From Lamellibrachia satsuma (Eukaryota > Annelida > Polychaeta > Sabellida > Siboglinidae): a stretch of 64,000 bases of DNA. Positions 11,291 through 64,000 of this stretch are shown here, piece after piece. The first letter of the stretch is position 1. Every line of letters starts with the position of its first letter. The stretch covers positions 16,023,507 to 16,087,506 of the forward strand of contig BSQZ01000004.1 of assembly GCA_033239005.1 (NCBI GenBank). Reading direction: 5' to 3'. A program made the translations under genes and the position numbers. The notes below the pieces were generated by a model. It had not been told where the DNA came from. It did not search any database and saw nothing but the letters and a program-made list of their open reading frames with translations.

Positions 11291-12455
11291 TGCTAGGTCG
11301 TGGATCAAGTTTCATGACTTTGCCGAACAAGCGCACAGTTTCCATTCCTAGATCTGCGTAGCTGTAGGATGTCGCACCGCCACACCACGTTTTCGTAACT
11401 TGTCAACAACAAAGTAAAAGACCTGTGTTGAACCGTTCAAAATTATTTATCTGTATGTATACACACTTGACATTTTCACAACATATTCCCCGCTGTAAAT
11501 ATAAATAACGATTAATTTATGCTTTAATTCTTGGTCAATATCACTAATCTACATGTCTTGGTTAGCCAGGTTTCATGAATTTGCGTTTATTTTGCCAATT
11601 TTGACTATTGTTGGCCATCCCAGGCCGTTACGAGTTTCTTTTATTATTTTTGTTTAATATACAGTTATTCTGTTGACAGGTTTTCACTACATCTACGACT
11701 TTGTCATGCATATATTCAGAAATGCTGTTTAATTTTGGTTGAAATCTGTATTTTTTACTTGACATTTTGTATAAATCCATATTATCATATAAAAATGTTC
11801 ATTGGTTAAATAGCCTATGACATTTAGATTTTGATCAAGTGTTTCCGTCTGTCAGGCTATAAAATATACATACATCAAATGAAACCCACAACATTTTCGC
11901 AGGAAATATGCCTATGGTTTTTCTGTAAATTTGAAATAAATATGGCATTTTGCCATATTCCTATATGAAAGCCCAACAATCTATATTGAATACAGATAAT
12001 CCATGTACGAAAGGGCATGTCTGTTAAATTGATGCTTTATGTAAGCACTTTCAATAATAGACCATTAGTGCACATAATACACTAATCTTAGTATATATCC
12101 AAATAGTTTTTAAGCTCTTTGTATTACACAAAATGTCTACTTGAAGTTTTAATCTTAGCCGAGTTACTCATGGTAGGAGATAAGGAGGTTGAAAAATCAC
12201 CTATGCTGGTAATTTAAGAGTTCAAACTTTAAAATATTTTTTAGTTTGATATATACTATCTCAACTCTCAGGTAATTTATTCCAAACAGCCCAATCTTAA
12301 GCTAACACACAGAAGAAGTACGAAAAAGCTGCATAGCCACAATTTGTTACCAAGTTGCTAAAGTGTGAAGAAGAAGTCTTTTCACTCATATTAATGAAAA
12401 GCATGATACATGTGACAGTAAATGATGTATGTTTACAGTGCAGCATCTAAGCAGC

Positions 12456-60012
<47,557 letters not shown>

Positions 60013-61000
60013 CAGAGCTCGGCGATCCGTGCCGCAGACGAGACGAAAACAGTTAGCCCGACTGGCGAGAACTGCGAAATGTGGATTAAGTTATGCTGAT
60101 GTGTGACCTTTGACCCACGCTTTTAAATGATTGACAATTTACCAGTGCCAGAGTGAAGAGGCCGTGCCTGTTTTCTTGGTCAATAGTTTGCAGCGATACG
60201 GCTGCACACCATTTGTGTCAATTGACCGTTGCATTTATGTGTTTGACAGTGACACATCTAGTGACCAGTAGTGGTCACAGTTAGCCAGACGGATGACTAG
60301 GTACCTGCTAGGTCAGGCTGAAACTCTCAAGTAAACATCTACCAACTATGTGTGACTTGACTCTTGTGATCTGTCTGCGACTTTGCTCACTACACTACGC
60401 AATAAGTGGTTTGTTGACAATTGAATTGTCCTTGTCACATAAGGTTGTATGATGTCAGTCCTTTCACAGATGGTTTCACCTTTCCATGGATGAATGACTA
60501 CATTCTGGCAGTCCCTTCTGCAGAAGAATTAATTATTCCTGTTCATTTTGCAGATGGTTACACCTTTCCATGGATGATTGCATCTTTCTGTGGATGAATA
60601 CATTCTGCGAATTCATGTTTATAGACGACTTCATCTTGGCAGTCCCTTCCATAATTAATGAGTGAATACTGCCATCCTCTTTCCATGGATTATCAAATCA
60701 TGTCAGTCTTTGATACGGATGACTGCATCTTGCTGGTTCCTTCCACGGATGACTGCATCCAGACAGTTCTTTTTACGGATGACTGCACCTTGTCAGTTCT
60801 TTTCACAGGTGACTGCATCCAACTAGTTCCTATCATGGATGACTGCATCTTGTCAGTTCCTTTCATGGGTGACTGATTCCATCAGTTATTTTCACAGATG
60901 ACTGCATCCTGACTAATATGACAACCACTACTGTTGTTGTCTTAAATCCAGTGCCTACCTGGAATCCTATATACAATTTGTGTTCTTTCCAAGATTTCCT
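60013..61000 (+). other. DCAF1 3' UTR with degenerate ~35-bp repeats
   Basis: After the stop codon there are about a dozen imperfect copies of acggatgactgcatctt plus gtcagttcctttc (about 60,460-60,910). I found no canonical AATAAA between 60,012 and 61,900, so the 3' end of the transcript is not fixed. Confidence 0.5.
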
Positions 61001-62250
61001 TATATGATATTGTTACAAATTATGATTGTACAGATAACATTAATTAGCTGTGGTACAAAAAAAAATTTGGGTGGTGTATATTATGTCAGAGACTAAAGCC
61101 GTTTTCCATGTTTGTGCACTTTTGTAGCTGTGGCATGTAATTATTTTGTTGAACGGAAAAATCACCTCCAGAAAAATAATGCTAAGTTTTGAAAAAGAAA
61201 TAATTGGAAATTTAATTTTAGCAACATTTTAAAGTTTGGTTTTACCATGTTGGTTGCTGGTATAAGAGAACTTGTAAAGATTGGTACATTTGAGATGGTC
61301 CAAGCATTGTATCTGGCTACTTTACAAGGTGACCAGCTACAACACATCTTGAAGTAGTTCAAGAAAAACTGTTTTAATGTTGATGGATGGTGTTTACTTG
61401 TGTTTATCCTTTTTTGTTAAATGTACTCATTTATGGGCATCCATTTAGTGGTAACATTACATTAGAAATATGTTTTCAAACAATTCAGCTTTTAATACAA
61501 TTTTAACATAGATACAACGAATGAATTAACAGCATAAAAGGAGTAATATTGAAGTAAAAAAGTTTCATTTCAAGAACAATTGAACCCATCTAGTATCCAC
61601 TACGACTTGTTAGATCGTTTGGACAATTTTTTTATTTTCTATGAAATCGTCAGTCAAACTGTTACATTTCTTTTGATTGGATCCGGTCAACAATCTGCAA
61701 AAAAGGTCAAAAGTTGTCCAGCACTATAGAATAATATCATGGCATCAGGCTATTTACAGCTTCGCAGGTGATCCAGTCTAATGTTCAATGTTTTTTCAGC
61801 GCCTTTTTATCCGGATGCACAACGCATTATAAATGCCTAATTTATTGAAGTTAATTCTTTAGTGATTTTAACAAAAGTAAGCACTTGTTTATTAAACCAA
61901 CAGTGCATCATCTAATACTTGAATTACCACACACTACAGATTTAAAGAGCAATTGGGCTAAATCAATGGATGGAGTTTTAAAGGAGCTAAGTGCATCTTC
62001 ACCAGACTGATTTTATAAATGGTAGAAGTAAATATAACAACAATCATATAATTTATTATGTTACTGCAATAATCATTGTGTCATCAATAATCATAAATCT
62101 CCTTACTATTACTTTCCAGCAACTGCTTTAAAATAATTGTACAATCTAATAATAGTTAACTTATACTAACATTAATTAAAATCACAGTTTTGTTCCATAC
62201 AGTATCAATGACAATCAGTTCATTGTGCTTCACTAATAGTGGTAATGGAC
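61000..62250. other. Intergenic sequence, no gene seen
   Basis: AT-rich without recognised proteins or elements. Confidence 0.5.
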
Positions 62251-62253
62251 AAC

Positions 62254-62412
<159 letters not shown>

Positions 62413-62534
62413 TCCACAAAAGAAACTGCCACACACAGCTTAATCTTATGAATACTAGAATGGTTATAAAGCAGGAACTGTGATAAAAGAAATTAACTTT
62501 TTGTTGCCAGCGTTAAGACAAATGTCGGAACTAG

Positions 62535-62795
62535 AGCGTGTTCAGTTGCTGCACCGACTCTGCAACTCGCTCCTGTTAGTGTTAAGTCTGTGGGAAATAT
62601 AACAACATTTCGCCTTATACTAAAAGCCCACCAGTTTAAACTTCCTCATGCTCCCCAGCGTTCCAATCCAACTGTTTACAACTGAAACTACGTATTGATT
62701 ATGAACTGCTTAACCTCTTGTTTTGGTGCACTGCCGAACTTGGGTCTCCTGAAGATTTTGATGCGATAGAAGTGTTTTGTATTGTATTTTCGTCC
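62535..62795 (+). mobile_element. LINE 3' end, family A (copy 3)
   Basis: Encodes SVAAPTL-like remnant, FRLILKAHLFKL-like residues and the tail ttttggtgcactgccgaact ... gatgcgatagaagtgttttg, as in the copies at 22,395 and 41,825. Confidence 0.75.
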
Positions 62796-62799
62796 ACAC

Positions 62800-63493
62800 C
62801 TCGATAAAAAGGTTACAGATGCAAAAGTAGCAGTCGATGGCAGTAAGTTAATTTGTGCAACGACGTCAACAAAAATAACACATGGGTGGACTTCGTCAAG
62901 TCCATGTGTGAGAAGTCCTGGGCTGAGGTTCAGGTGGATAGTTTTAGTTCTGAGTGTAAGGGATGTGTGAAGATGAAGGGACTGGAGGTGGAGGTGGATC
63001 GGCTGAGGCAGCCTGTTTTGGCGTTGGTGGGAAGGGAAGAGGTGGGTTGTGCCATTGATTCAGGTGGGGGGGGGGCAGTGGATGATAAAGTGGGGGAGGG
63101 GATGAGAGAGTTGGTAGGGAGAGCTCACATCAGAAGCGGAAGGAGACAGGACGTAATGGATTGTAAGTGACGGGAGCGAAGGAGATGGGATGGAAGCCGA
63201 CGGGAGCGAAGGCAAAGAGAGAGAAGGCGTCAGGAGCGCAAGATAACCAGGAGACAGGAGGGAAAGGTGACATGTTGATGGTCGAAAAGGAGATGGAAAA
63301 AAGATACTCTGAGGGGTGAGGAGGAAAGCGAGGGTGTTTGTGGGACTCGATAGTTAGGAACACTCAGGAAGGGGGATGGTGTGGTGGTTTGTTTTCCAGG
63401 GGCAAAAATAGAGGCTTTCACAGAAAGGGTGGAGAAAATCATGGGTCCTGGCAAGGGGTGATCTATTCTAGTATACGTAGGCAGTAATAACGC

Positions 63494-63527
<34 letters not shown>

Positions 63528-64000
63528 CACAATCGCCCTAGTTAAGAAATACAGTAAGTTAGTCAGAACACTTAAGCAGACACGGGTTGAACAAACAATT
63601 TTAATAACATCGACATCATGCTGTCACATTATGTAAATCAATTTACTACACTGAGGCATATCCGCACATGCCCTAAATGGCCAATGGGAGAAGATTAATT
63701 GCACAATAATTCTGTCAGGGGTTTTATCAGTAATGAAAAGCAAGGGTCAGAATGATCGAAATTGCCGGAGGATAGCAATTAACACGATAGTTCAGAAGCT
63801 ATGTAGGGAAGAGGAAATTGGATCTGTGAGGATGTCTCCTTGTGAGGGCTGACATGTTCATGAGGGATGGGCTTCATTTAAGAGGAAAGCTAGATTGGAA
63901 TAACATGCTGAGGAAGACAGCAAATGAATGTAGGAACATTGTCAAATATGGAATTGGGAGAATCATTGAACAATGTGTTCCCTTTAAAAAAACAAGACAA
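62800..64000 (+). mobile_element. CR1/L2-type LINE 5' part, esterase domain fused to endonuclease end (runs off window)
   Basis: 62,850-63,170 encodes WVDFVKSMCEKSWAEVQVD and CKGCVKMKGLEVEVDRLRQ, the Cys/coiled-coil ORF1 start. Near 63,465, SILVYVGSNNAG is the SGNH-esterase block with Gly and Asn, interrupted by a (GA)n tract. 63,851-64,000 reads DMFMRDGLHLRGK (esterase end) and then directly LDWNNMLRKTANECRN..IEQCVPFKKTR, which resembles the end of the LINE endonuclease just before the reverse transcriptase. Most of the endonuclease is absent. Several stops are present. Confidence 0.7.
63490..63527 (+). repeat. (GA)n microsatellite
   Basis: About 17 GA units, inside the LINE esterase region. 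Confidence 0.95.

Overview
This is a eukaryotic, animal-type genomic window: GT-AG introns, long (CA)n tracts, abundant minisatellites, tRNA-derived SINEs and relics of many transposon classes. Its backbone is one multi-exon gene on the + strand, an orthologue of DCAF1/VPRBP, the substrate receptor of the CUL4-DDB1 ubiquitin ligase. I joined 38 coding exons by hand (start 12456, stop 60012). Every junction is GT-AG and every phase closes, giving about 1,437-1,461 residues depending on use of a duplicated exon pair. The divergence from the vertebrate protein and the intron-rich, minisatellite-rich structure suggest an invertebrate, perhaps a lancelet or another marine deuterostome or lophotrochozoan. 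The species cannot be fixed from this sequence.

Layout. 1-11,400: the area upstream of DCAF1. Three minus-strand exons (7625-7548, 4256-4182, 1869-1816) join in frame into the 5' part of a divergently transcribed gene with an AT-hook (GRPRGRPR). Around them lie LINE fragments, a MITE, a 55-bp minisatellite and a duplicated copy of DCAF1 exon 12. 12,456-60,012: DCAF1. Exons 1-21 encode the helical N-terminal repeat region, exons 20-21 the LisH motif, exons 22-24 a linker, exons 25-35 the WD40 domain, and exons 36-38 the acidic tail. Introns hold a hAT element (intron 1), LINE 3' ends, a degenerate piggyBac (intron 11), a Harbinger remnant (intron 20), a Penelope-like element with hammerhead-like motifs (intron 28), SINEs, and about twenty tandem arrays. 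60,013-64,000: the 3' UTR with a degenerate repeat, a long (CA)n, a LINE 3' end, and a second LINE (esterase domain fused to the endonuclease end) that runs off the window.

The most interesting signals are: (1) exons 27 and 28, which encode two versions of the same WD40 strand pair, are phase-compatible, and are separated by only 68 nt, so they may be mutually exclusive; (2) two minisatellites whose units are copies of a splice junction (exon 8 acceptor about 20 times, exon 14 donor about 12 times); (3) a general tendency for minisatellites and transposons to lie within 0-60 bp of DCAF1 splice sites; (4) minisatellites that can be traced to transposon sequence (LINE ORF, SINE tail, Penelope GIY-YIG ORF, piggyBac ORF).
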